The position numbers were made by a program, and so were the translations under genes. From Mesotaenium endlicherianum (taxonomy: Eukaryota > Streptophyta > Zygnematophyceae > Zygnematales > Mesotaeniaceae), in assembly GCA_009602735.1 (NCBI GenBank), contig WELA01002374.1:208412-253200 (forward strand): DNA of 44,789 nucleotides. Reading direction: 5' to 3'. Shown here piece after piece: positions 1-11,300 of the stretch (position 1 is its first letter; each line of letters begins with the position of its first letter). The notes under the pieces are model-generated. The model saw only the letters and a program-made list of their open reading frames with translations, was not told the origin of the DNA and did not search any database.

Positions 1-392
1 GGGGGGGTGGCATGTCAAGGGCACCCGCCTCTTGTGCATTTGTATAATTACCACTCCCTTCCCCTCTTCTAGTAAGAGAAAACAGTGCAGAGAAAAACCC
101 CAGTGTGAAACATCAAATGAGACGGATGAGGTTTCAATGCCCCCCAGCAGCACCAGTGCTCATGCAGAAAGAGGAGCTTTCAGCAAAGTGTTTGAAAAGA
201 GGAAACAGGAATCAGGGAACTAGGATAGCAAAACAACCAATGTCAGACTTTTGACACCCCTTCCCCGCAGAAGCTGCAGTAGGGTTAGTTGCCTCGCTGG
301 AGACTGGGGCAAGGAGCTGACGGGGTCAATCCCCTGTCTCAACAAAGGTAGAAAGAGCAAGTAGGAATCAAAATCAAGCACATCTGGCTTAC

Positions 393-827
393 CTCATCTT
401 CAAGCTCTTCCACGCGTGCTTGTAATGCGCCCCTCTCCTTCCGTACCACAGAATCCTCGTCTAGAGTTCCAGCCTCTTGGAACCGACGCCATATCTCAGG
501 CTCGCCATGGCTCCCGCCCTGAGCCCCACTTACAGTGACTAACCCAGCATCAACAGTAGTTCCCCTCTCCTTCCGAATCCTGCCAGGTGCAGGCTTCAGA
601 GATCGTGCTGCCATGGCGCGCACAACCTCCACGCTCTCAGCATCCTTGTTAGGCGTTCTGTTTCTCCTGCTCCTAGTCATAGCTGCGTTGACAGTTGTCG
701 TCTCCACAATGGTCTGAACGACTTGCTGGGAAGTTTCTAAAGAAGCCACTTGATTGGGGCTCTCCACGGATGTCTGCTGAGTGCTACGCGTGACTCTGAC
801 CGGGGTTTTGTGCCCCTGGGAGAACAT
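393..827 (-). CDS. CRWN/NMCP-like nuclear lamina protein, first coding exon (partial gene)
   Basis: An open frame of 145 codons starts at the ATG at 827 and ends at a canonical donor (GAG|GTAAGC on the minus strand) after residue 145, so the gene continues off the left edge. Residues 1-100 are polar and Ser/Thr/Arg-rich, with basic patches such as TRSRRNRTPN. Residues about 110-145 contain EIWRRFQEAGTLDED followed by a charged helix ending LEDE. This block resembles the entry into the coiled coil of plant CRWN/NMCP proteins (pattern W-R-R-F-x-E-x-G-x-L-x-E, then K-x-x-x-AL and LE-x-E), and the donor falls where the family's heptad region begins. CRWN/NMCP proteins are lamin-like filament proteins under the plant inner nuclear membrane. 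That this is the family is inference from one exon; another coiled-coil nuclear protein is possible. Positions 1-392 would be intron 1; I saw no second exon there. Confidence 0.6.
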
Positions 828-2179
828 TGTTACGCCTTCTTCTCAGTCACTAACTGCGAAAAGTATTAGATGTCAAGACGCGAACTCGGAACCATGAGCA
901 TCTCGATGTTCAAACTTCAATACATAACCAGAGACAACAAAAGGAAGTCAGAGCAATCTACCAACATCAGTGGAATTTTTCGCACCAGATATGCCGTGTA
1001 AAAATGCCTCAAAGTCGAAACCTTTGTGAGCAGCAGTATATGGAGCACGAAGTCTATTCCTGCCCATTACTGTCAATTGCTGTAGCTGTTGCATGCGAGT
1101 GGTGATTACCTGGTGATTACTGTACGATTATTACCAAAACGTGTAAATGTCTGCAGAACGAAGTGCAACAGACGCGAGAACCCTCAGATCTAACACATCC
1201 GACGTGACTGAGTGCATGCGTACCACTTGCACGATAATCGTACAATCGATTAATACAATGTGCTACAAAATGAATACAAAGCATGCTCTCAAACACACTC
1301 AAATGTCCTTCGACCAGCTTCGACGGTGCAAAGTGGCAGGCACATTCTGTCGACTCTACCTCACTGACACCTGGCACCAAGGGAGGACCTCACCGAATTT
1401 GTGGTTCGCCAGAGTGCTGAAGTGTGCTGAAGTCTGACATTTAACGTTCTTGGATGCTGGGAGGAAGTTCACCAGCGCACTCAACGGGGTTGGGACTCGG
1501 GAGTCGGGACCGCTTGGATCGAGGTAGACCGAAGTTGGAACTTGGCACTTCTCGAGTCTCCACCACTCAGTACGCCTGCACGATCTTTCGGATCTAATAT
1601 GTCCGTTGGTAATTTTCAGGTCAATCTCAGACACGGTCAACGTTCCCAGATCTCGATGGGGAACGGGTGGTGAAATAGTAGCGACGGTGCTAAGCGACGC
1701 CGACAGTCGAAGAACGTGGCAAGAAACTGGCAAGAAACATAAGCGCAAACACGACGTGCAAGCACACATGGATGCCCAAAGTTAGCATGTGGTCTGCTCA
1801 ACTCTTGTTGATGGCCAGCTAGTTAGGGACGAGGATAATAGTCTTACTCGACTTCCTCTTGTATACCTCTTGCTGCATGCATAAGCAGTCCATTTTCTCC
1901 CAGAAGAGTGTGTCCAGAATTATCTTTTGCAGGCAATTCCTTGCTAGTGCACATGTTAATTAACAGGCATTCAGCTGGCCAAAAGTTTAGCGCAGCAAAT
2001 GCATGCCGAGTTTCCTCAGAATGTATCTTAGCCTTTCATTTGCGTCGTGGAAAAAAGCCTCTAGTGTATGCATAGTAAGCTACAGGTTAGATGCACATAA
2101 TGCGACTACCCTCCAGGAACGGGAGATTGCAGTCTGCTGAACTGAAAACATCCCGTATTGCGTGCATTGGTATCTAGAA
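828..2179. promoter_or_regulatory. Divergent intergenic region between CRWN-like gene and MED6
   Basis: This 1.35-kb stretch separates two genes transcribed away from each other, so it should hold both promoters and both 5' UTRs. Open frames here, such as the minus-strand one at 1356-1769, have no recognisable domain and look like chance. I see no convincing TATA box or operator. Confidence 0.4.
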
Positions 2180-4256
2180 ATGGAAGCTCAAGAAATTCCC
2201 CCTGGCCTTGGACCTCCCCCCTCAGACCTCACAGGCGTATGCTTTCGGGATCAAATATTTCTCAACTTTGTTGGGGGGAGCCTGGTGGTGGCGAACGTGT
2301 TTGACTACTTCTCGAACTCTCCCTTCTATGACCGCACCTGTAACAACGAGCAGCTCCGAGTGCAAAGCATCTGGCCCCTCGATCAGGCTCAATTGACGTG
2401 AGTAAAGCTTCAGAGCGCATCTAGCCCCTTGATCAGGGTCAGTTGAAGCGCATAAAACTTCAAATCAGGGCCTGTTGACATGCATTAATTTCAAACCGCA
2501 TGTAGCCCCTCAATAGCTTCGACGGGAAAAGATGTATAAGGGGCCTCAAAATTTTCCGGAACTTAACGGGTTTAGGGTCTAGGATGGACTCCAAAAAATA
2601 TTGGAGAAATGACTAGGGAGAAAGGTCTTGAGCTACGGGGGCTTGCTGAAGGAGAGCATGGTTTTGCCCTCATGCCGACACTTGACCTTGTCTTCATCTT
2701 TGTGCCATAGGAAAACTGAGCACAAATGGAATTGAGGGGCTGAGGACCATGCTAAACTGCTTGGTAAATCAGTTAATAACAGGTCAGATGGACCAGTAGA
2801 GGAAATTCAGACCTGGATCAGAATTAGGGACGTCCTCATGTCAGGGGGTGATGCTTGGGACAAGCGTCGAGTGCCAGAGATGGGGGAAATGCATACACAC
2901 TGATCTGAGAAGGTCGATATCAGATTCTCCAGCGGCGTTGCCAGCTCGGCAGTGCAGCTCAGCTGCAAGAGGGGCTGACAGCTGGCCCTCCCCTCTGCGA
3001 TTGTGCATGCACGTGCGCAGGAGGATGACAGGTGTTGAGTACATGCTGAGCACAGTGCAGGAGCCCCATCTCTTTGTGTTTGTGAAGCAGAGGAGGGAGG
3101 GGCCCAATAAGGTGACGCCAGCTGGCGCCTACTATGTCCTCGACGGCTCTATCTACCAGGCCCCCAATCTTCAGAGCGTACTGTGGTCCCGGATTGTAAG
3201 TGCATCCCTCTGAGGCCGCCACCTCTTCCTGCCGATGATCCTGAAACTTGTCGCTGCAACTTGCCATTGTGCCTATGCCCATTTCCCTGTTGCTGCCACT
3301 TGGCCCCTCCTCCCACCTCCAGGAAACGTGAGTCATATAACGAAGGGTTTAACGTACGAATGACATGGGAAGCACGCAGCTTTTGGAAAGAGGGTGCTCT
3401 TTGCTCATCTACTGACCCACACATACACCCACAGAGTGCGTGTCTTGTGAGTGCGCACGTGTGGATGGTATTTGGCCATTGGGTGGCACCCTCCTCCCTC
3501 CCATCTCCTTCACCATCTATCCCCACGTTCTTAGACGTCAAGATCTTGTCCCGTGCTGCCACATCAGCAGTGGCGCCAGGCATTAGGAGCAGCAGCTAGA
3601 TGCTCTTTCTGGCACCCACGCCCGCGCATTCACTCTGCGCACAGCGCGCCAGCGGCACTTGCTCCTGCGACACAAGTAGTCCCTTGCCCTGGAACCTGTC
3701 CTTACCATCACGCACGCATGCGTGCACGCACTTGTGCTCACCGTGTGGCCGCCACAGAGGAGTGGCTGCAGGCATGCCTTTGAGGCAGGCTGGATATCTC
3801 ACCGGGGATGGATGAGGGTCTCTCTCTTCTGGTGGGGGTGGGGGCGGGGAGGCAGGCGAGGGCGCTGGACCACATAGGGCGCGCGTTTGCTGAGACCCGC
3901 GACAAGATGACGCGCGCGGGCGCGGGTGAGTGAGCCAGCATGCCCCTCCTCCGTCTCTCCTCCCTTTCTCCTGCTCCTCCTCCGGGTCTTGCAGTGGGGT
4001 ACCCCCCGTTTTCCCCCCCCGTTTCCCTAGAGCTAGGCCTGGCTGGGAGAGGGAATGGCGGGGAGGAGAGAGCTTGAGTGCTGGTCTTGTAGCTCCCCTG
4101 CTGCTGCAGCTGATGGAAGCGCAGCTGGGGAGGATGCGGTGTGCTCCAGTTTCTCCTGCCGCTAGTTCTGTTTGATGCTTGCACCTCTGCTTGGTAACCG
4201 CGCTCGGATCGCGTGTGCGTGGGTGTGCTGGCATCCCCGCGCTCATGCGCATGCAC

Positions 4257-4289
<33 letters not shown>

Positions 4290-5868
4290 CGTCTGCGCGC
4301 ACGCTTTCTTTTGCGGGGCTTTCGTTGGTCCACAGACGCCGGGGAGAAGGGGGGCGAGGTGGAGGAGAAGGCGCCAGCTGGCAAGCAGATATCCATGGCG
4401 GAGCTCATGCGGGTGGACCAAGTGCTCGGCGCCGTCTTCCGAAAGGTGCGCCGCTTGCCTCCTACCTGCTGTCTTCCCTCCTGCCCAAACTTCTTGATGC
4501 TGGATCTGAAGCCCCGGGGGCCCCCCCTTGCGTGCCCGGTTGGTGCCACGTCTGCGCGCACATTGGCGTGTGGAGGCTTACTTTGTCGTTGCTCGCCCCC
4601 TGGTTCTGCTCACATTGTCCATCTGCTGCCCCCGCCCTTATCCTCTAGAGCCCCCCCCGGGCTTGCCTGCCCCGCACCTCACACATCACTCGCCCGCCTG
4701 CTTGCACGCGTGCTCCCTCTGCTGCCCTTCAAGCCTGGTATTCTCGACATGAGAAACCCTGAGCGCTGTATTCTTCAAGGCCTCTGGGCATCGTGCTCCT
4801 TGACAGGCTTCAGGTGTCATTTCCCTCAGGACGGAGGGGGGAGGGCTCTTCTGTTCATATGTGAAAGGCCCAGGGCTCTTGGTGCACGGTTGCGCTAGAG
4901 CAGAGCTAGGGTTTGGGGCACGGAGTTTGGAACTCCATGTGAAATTGAGAGATGGGACAAGCCACCCTGGCCCACCACGGTGAGTCCCAGCTGGCTCTGG
5001 CCGTGTGCTGTGCGGAGGGGGCTCTGCTCTACCTCTCCCCCATGCCTCCCGCTTTCGTGTTCTCCAGAGCTCTGGGGTAGGCGTGATGGCAAGAGCGACA
5101 AGTGCCTCACAGGCTCTCTCTCTCGCATTCTTGTTACCTCTGTGGAGGAGAAGGCTGAACGGGGGGGTGGTGCGCGTGATCAAAGCACGCATGCAGGTAG
5201 CGTCGTTTTCTCTCTCTAGTAGTTGGGCAAAAAATCTACCACTACGCTTTCACAGAGGTTGGCATCCTCCGGAGCGTCCTGCAAGTGAGCGACTAGGCGT
5301 GTCTCTGCGCGGTGCGTGCTCGTGTCTTCGTCCGCGTGTGACGGCGTGTGACTGACCAAGGGCAGGTCGCTGGCGTTTCGAATCTCAATCGTTGACAGAC
5401 GCGGCAGTAGCCCTTCATATCTGGTGCTTGTGCGCATGTGTATGCGTGCGCGGGTGCATGTTTTCGTCCGTGTGCGCTTGGGTCACTCAGTCAGGCAGTC
5501 AATCATACAAGTAGGCTGAAAGTGACGTGCTTGCCCTCAAACGCACCTGCCCTAGGCCCCCACCGTTCAGTTCGCTGATCTGCGGCCCTAATCTGGCGAG
5601 GATTGGAGCTCTGATGTGGCGGCTGCAGCTGCCACCTGCCCCCCCACCCCCCCTGCCTGCGGGGCAGCAGCAATTGCCCCCGGAGGAGCAGCAGCAGGAG
5701 GGAGAAGGGGAAGGGGAAGAAGACAAGGAGGTGCCGTCCTCAGCGGGTGGCGATCTGGCCCCTGTCTCGGGTCAACCTGAGCCAAAGCCTGCTGACCAAG
5801 AGCGCATGCTCGGCACACGCCGCCAGGTGGCGAGCGAGGGCCCACCTGCGAAGCGAGCAAAGGCGTAA
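2180..5868 (+). CDS. MED6: Mediator complex subunit 6, five exons
   Basis: Exons are 2180-2397, 3021-3195, 3856-3925, 4336-4445 and 5629-5868, all GT-AG. Phases agree across every junction and give 270 residues, close to plant MED6 (about 250). MED6 is a head-module subunit of Mediator, which links transcription factors to RNA polymerase II in the nucleus. Exon 1 carries [26 protein letters not shown] and TCNNEQLR. Exon 2 carries [18 protein letters not shown] and [13 protein letters not shown], the family's most conserved block. Exon 3 encodes the helix [13 protein letters not shown], exon 4 [12 protein letters not shown], and exon 5 the [10 protein letters not shown] tail, an acidic Q/E-rich stretch and the final GPPAKRAKA, which is typical of plant MED6. 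I chose ATG 2180 because it is the first in-frame ATG before the conserved block. Intron 4 is the largest (1183 bp). Intron 2 is rich in CT/CA low-complexity DNA, and intron 3 holds a (GT)n run near 4257-4280. Confidence 0.93.
2368..2516 (+). repeat. Tandem repeat of the MED6 exon-1/intron-1 boundary
   Basis: The last ~30 nt of exon 1 plus the donor and following bases (GCATCTGGCCCCTCGATCAG... from 2368) recur from about 2417 as GCATCTAGCCCCTTGATCAG. Partial, more diverged copies follow near 2465 and 2498, giving a period of roughly 49 bp. Only the first unit keeps a good donor (GTGAGT); in the second unit the same place reads GCGCAT. Confidence 0.7.
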
Positions 5869-6138
5869 AGTGCCGTGCATTGCAGGGAGTCCTGCAGGGC
5901 CAGCTGGTTTCAGCAGGAGAGTTTACTACAGTCGTACCAGGATCACCAGTGCTGATGTGAGTGGAGGCGCCTGAAAGCAGTCGGGTACAGAGAGGGGGCA
6001 ATTTTGGGGCGAGAAGTGATTGGCATTGGGGGGGGCGCTTTGCCCAGCTAGGATGAACACTGCCCTCTACGGTGTGCAAATCGTCAGGGCCAAGCTATGA
6101 TTAAAGTTCTGGGTTCCAGGGTTGGCCATCGTTAGTCA

Positions 6139-6164
6139 GGGGGGAGGGGAGGGGTTAGGGGGGG
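6139..6164 (+). other. G-quadruplex-type motif downstream of MED6
   Basis: Four G-runs separated by 1-3 nt (GGGGGG A GGGG A GGGG TTA GGGGGGG) lie about 270 bp after the MED6 stop on the sense strand. They could fold as an RNA or DNA quadruplex, perhaps in the 3' UTR or termination zone. The function is inference. Confidence 0.5.
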
Positions 6165-6593
6165 TTTAGTGATCATAGGTGGAGGTAGAGGTAGAGGGAG
6201 ATATTGAAAGCCTGAATAGAGATCACTGTCTGTGAGTGTGCCAACTGGAGGGCAGCTAGGCCCTGTTATACTTGCAACACTTGCTGGCTGCCAGGTACGC
6301 ACGCGTGGGAGAGGGTCTCATACATGCTCCTCCTCCAGGCTGCCCTGCATGTGGGAAGGGTACTTACGGGCCGAGGGCTTTGGGGCCAGCACTTTGGTTA
6401 CAGTGCTGGTGCAGTCCTCTCCCCTCGGGAGTGGGCGGGCGGGCTATGAAGCGCCACCTGTGCTGCCGGCCAAGGGCCTTCCATCTTGTTGCGAGTGCGC
6501 GCTTCCCTCGGCGTACGCCTGCTGCGTTTAAGCCCCGCACTTCTACCTAGAGAAAGTTTGCGGTGAGCGGTGTAGGGGTGCAGGGCTATAGGC

Positions 6594-6734
6594 ATGGCGG
6601 GGCGTAAGAGCTTTAAGCGCGTTAGCTGCCGATTATTAGTGCGGGATATGTTCTCCTCTGATGGCAGCGTGGCGACGCTCCCCTGCTCGGTGTTGGAGCT
6701 GTTGGTCCACAAGGGGGTGAGACACATGGCTTAG
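6594..6734 (+). CDS. Unrecognised small ORF or orphan exon
   Basis: An ATG-initiated frame of 46 codons contains VSCRLLVRDMFSSDGSVATL followed by PCSVLELLVHKG. It has a protein-like mix of hydrophobic and polar residues. It sits between an acceptor-like GGTGCAG (ending near 6581) and a donor-like GGG|GTGAGA (near 6713), so it may be an internal exon rather than a gene. I do not recognise a family. It could also be chance or part of the MED6 3' UTR. Confidence 0.2.
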   Translation: MAGRKSFKRVSCRLLVRDMFSSDGSVATLPCSVLELLVHKGVRHMA

Positions 6735-8373
6735 GCTCAGGGGAGGCAGAGGTGAGAAAACGGCTGGCGCCACCTGTCTCCTTTCTCCACGATATCTGAC
6801 GCAGTTAAGGCTCCGTCCACCTTCACGGTGGTGTCTGTGGAGCACCTGCTGTGTTGAAGGCTCTTGGAAAGAGAAGGCCAAGGCTGATGTCCAATGATGG
6901 GGAGATTGTCTTCTTCACCCGAGGAACGAGAGGGAGGTGTTGGGCATGGACCAGACTTGTGGGTGAGCGCATGCAGTGAGCACTCGTGCTGCACTGCTTC
7001 TATGATAGGGGAGGCACATTCCCGGCGATGGCAGCAGCAGCAGCAAATTCAGGAGCAGTAGCAGCCCCCATAGGATGATCTTTATCTGGTCCGTGTATGT
7101 CCGTACGTCACTTGCGTACACACACGAGAACGCAGGGGGGTGGTATCCTTCATATACTTGCTTAAGGTAAGAAGTCGCGCACTTTGTCTTATTGTGTGAG
7201 GAATGTCGCGGCAGGTAAGATAATTAGGACGTTGTCTATGGTGACTCTTGAAACGTCATTCACCAGAATTAGGGCGTCAATTTTCCTGTAATTCAGATCC
7301 AACCAGCACTATCCTCACTCATTATTTGAATACTTTCGCCCTACAAAGGAGCGCGGGTATCAGTAAATGTGGACTCTTGCTGCCTCAGGGATACATTACA
7401 TCCAACAAATGATGCAATGTACACTCTGTAGAAGTAGTTTAAGCTGCTTAATGAGCAGACAAGGAGCAACTGCATCCCCTAGCCGTTGAGATATTTTGAT
7501 TAGACCTTCAGATATAGCTGCCAGGGATGGTAATGGCAATGACTAGGTTGAAGATGAGCCGAGGCATGCGTGGCACAATTGTTTTGTATGACATATTGGA
7601 CTCTGAGTTGAACTTCCAGAATATGCAAAGTTGAAGTCGATATACGTGCATGATACTGATAAGATTGACGCACGAATGACATGGTCACTTCATCATCTCA
7701 AGATAGGGGCAAACATGTCTGAATAAAGATTGTGCTGCTGATGTACAACATAACATATTACTTGGCATGTGCAGAACACAGCTATAAGTGGTCAATGTGA
7801 ACCTCCATACTAACAGAACTATTCGGCATCCTCAAATTTGAAGAACATTCAGCATGCAGAAAAAAAGGTCGTGAGGTCAATCTTGTAGTATGTTGCGCAG
7901 AATGATCAACCAACCATCATGTACAAGGAAGTCACATCTATCAGGAAGGCAAGGCGGAGCAAAGTCATTGATAATTGATCACATATGTTGCCATCAGCTC
8001 AACTCCTTCTTTGGTGATATTTCTGATACCATCCGTGTGTATTCACAATCTGTGTTTGGTAGCGATTGCTCTTAAATGTTCAGCAGGCATCACAAATAAT
8101 TTCATATTGAAGTGGAGTGCGGAGTATCTTTCTCAAGCAAGCCTGATCCAAGTTGCCTGCCATGTGAAGAGTAGAAGAGCGAAGTCCATAGAACATGGTC
8201 CAAAGAATTCGAACATAAGAAACAATACTTGCGACCGCAACTTGGGACGTGACCATGTCCTACACATACAATATAAGTGTATGTTGAAAGAGCGTCTTCA
8301 CGGGAGTTTGACAAATTGCTCTGTAGCAACATAATGAAGAGACAAAGTGAATAACAACAAAATAATTGGCGAA

Positions 8374-11300
8374 TCATTTCCGAGCGTCACTCTTCTTGGC
8401 CTCCTTGGCTGCTCACACATGATGATGAGAGGGAAAAGGGTGCACCCAGATTAGGGTGCCAGAAAGAAACTGCGCTTCACACGAGAGGGAGAGGCAGAGA
8501 TGCAGAGGTGCCTGCATGTACGAGCAAGAGCACTTCTTCCGTCACACAAAGGCATGTCAGAGCCGAACGGCCACAGACCAAGCACAGCGGCCACAAAATT
8601 TGTCAAAGACAATCATCAGTACTTCAGCTTAGGATCATCAAAGAGCCAGATTCAGGTCTACCTTTCAGTAATGACAACTAATAGGGGGCAGTAACGGTAT
8701 AAGAGTGGATTCACAAGGTACAAAATAACAAACAAACACCCAAGTATTTTAATACATATTTGAATTAGCAGAAGCCTCAAGACTTCCATATAATTGCGTC
8801 ACTTGACACGCCTCTTGCTGGGAAAGGGTCGGGGCTGAGAAGAGGAACAGAGGAGTAGGCCTACCCGTCTTTTCCTCCTCTCGCTTCTTGGCCGCCTCCT
8901 CCCTCTGCCTTCGGATGAGCGCCAACCTCTCTGCAAGAGTTGAGACATCAAGAACGACCAACACGCACACCTCCGACGGAAAGCGAAGCTCAGCACGAGC
9001 AGCAAAGAGGACAACAAAGCATCATACCCCTTCCCTTCTTGTTCAACTAAATTGTAGGGTTTTTGTTTGTTGTTCTTTAAGCTAGCACCACTAAGGTAGA
9101 GCAAGGCAAAACAAAGGCAAGCACAAAAAGGAGAGAACAAATTCAAGGATCATGCTGTTCCGAAGTGTACACCCCTATATGCACGCTGAATTGATGAGCT
9201 ACTACAAGCGCGGCTTGGAGTGGATAATAATGTCCACAATGCTGCAATCTCCTACTTGGTGTGTGCTCAGAAACATAAATATACCGGGCAAGAAGCACAG
9301 GGAGCCTATATGGAGCCTATATATACCTGAATCTATATCCAGATAGCCTTCAAGCACATCAAAAAATGACTACAAAAAAGGTTATGTCTTGCTGGAGCAA
9401 GTTCGTCAATGACCGAAACGTACACGCATACACACATGCATGACCACAACCATGATGCCTTATATTGGATGCACGCGTAGAAGAGCAGACTTCCGGAAAA
9501 CTCATTTTCCATTTACAGCACCCCCACACACACACGCACACGCACACAGTAAATATACGAATACATCTATATGTGGAGAGAGGTGCACAACGTTATTTAT
9601 AAGCTGTTGCAAGTCAACATACATGTATGAATGATTGTGAGGAAATGGGTCTTCGTTACATGAGTGCGTGTGTTCCTGCACGCATGTGCGTGTGTGCTTA
9701 ACGGTGAGCGCATGCATGCACATGTATATGTGCTTCTGAGCGTGTGCGCGTTTGTGAGAATTCCACGTGTGAGAGAGAGAGAAGGGCAGGGGCGAGGGGG
9801 GGTACCGAGGTCCTTTGCCGCCTGCTCCGTCTTGCCCTGCTCCTGCAGCTTCTGATAGCGCTCCTTGGCTGCCTGCTTCTGCAGCTCCTCCCTGTTGTCG
9901 CCGTTGTCATGGTTGTCATTTTGATATTCATGATTTGTGTTCCATGCGCATCCACACGCGCAAGTAGCACTTGAGGACCACTTCCAGATGGAGGCAGCGA
10001 GGCAGAGACAGAAGGGAGGGACCAAGAGGTGAGTACATAAGCAACGCTGTCCCCTCTGCCACAAGGTTGTAAGAGAGGCAGTGTCAAAGGACATGTGGCA
10101 AACCAGGAACACCTGATTTCATGCTTTCGTCCTCCAAGTGCGTGACTAGCTGCAGCTGCAGCTGCGGCAACAGACAGAACCTTGCAGGAAGGAATTCTGA
10201 GTGCAGGTAACGACAAGTCGCACATAAGAAACTCGTTGCAAAATACAATGCGAGAAGGCACACCACTGACAGGCTGACAGATGGCAAGCGAGAACATCCA
10301 GAAGCAGGGTTACCTTTCACGACGTGACAGTTCAGAAGGTGCGCTGGCCTGCCCCGCCCAGCCCCAAATACGGAATATAAATGTCAGTAGAGACAAGCAC
10401 ACACACATCGACACAAGCACACACAGACACAATAAAAGAGACAGCCTTGTCCGCAGCTTGGTGAGGGGAGGCAGGGAAGAGGGAGGAGGACGGGAAACTT
10501 AAAGGGGACAGCCAAAAGCTAACACCCGAAGGAGAACTTTACACACACACACATACAGAGGGATGAGCAGGGGGGAGAGAGAGCAGCAGCAGCAGCAGCA
10601 GGAAGAGAAGACAAGGAAGTAGGAGGAGGAGGAGAGGGAGCCAGCGTGCGTTACATCAGCTTGGTTGACTTTGATGCTGCTCTTGCGCGCGGCGTTGGGA
10701 TTCTCCGTCTGAATGAGGCCCTGCACCCCCTTCTTCTTCTGCACCACCAATCACCCCCCCACCCGCGCGCACATACGGCAGGCATGCGCCCAGAGAGCGG
10801 GTGAGTGGTGGCGCTCGAGGGGCTTAGCTTCCTTCGTGTCAGGACATCAGCGCACAAATGCAGATGCGCGTTATTCTTCCACATTATCAATCATGCGCAC
10901 AAATAACACGAATAAACGCAAACACCTACACCACTTACTAGGGTGCTTACATATACGGGTCTGCCACCTGCAGTAACTATCTGACTCAAAGGGAGTGCAC
11001 ATCTCTTGACAAGGGCCAGAAAGGAGAAGAGATGCGTGCACAAACAGGTTGGAAGGGGGGAGAAGCGGAAAGAGAAAGGGCAAGAGGAGAGGGAGGACTC
11101 CTGCAATGAGGGGGCAGTCAGGGCAAAAGAGAACGTCCTTGCTGCCTCCCAAGGACTTGACTTCAGTCAGGGCCGTTTCGTCTTCCGCCCTCCCCTATTC
11201 ACCCCGTCCCTTCTTCCCGCTGTGCAATTCAGAGCTTCCCCCTTCTCCCCGCTCTTCCCCCCTTCCCCCCTCCCATTTCCTGCTGTGCATTTCAAGGTTA

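Larger units (their letters stand above)
5869..8373. other. Convergent intergenic region between MED6 and HASPP28
   Basis: The two genes end facing each other, so the region must hold both 3' UTRs and poly(A) sites. The left part (5869-7150) is GC-rich with G-runs. The right part is AT-richer and has no convincing coding signal. Apart from the small frame at 6594-6734, listed separately, I recognise no gene. Confidence 0.5.

Noticed and set aside
1356-1769. Minus-strand frame of 137 codons in the divergent region
   Set aside because: There is no domain, no supporting splice context and no family resemblance. It lies in the expected promoter region.
3596-4561. Long minus-strand frame of 321 codons over the MED6 introns
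   Set aside because: It runs antisense across MED6 exons 3 and 4. Its composition ([12 protein letters not shown], Pro/Arg runs) reflects the (GT)n and GC-rich intron DNA. The sense-strand MED6 exons explain the region.
9359-9723. CA/GT-rich frames near 9.5 kb
   Set aside because: These are produced by a (CA)n microsatellite in HASPP28 intron 5.
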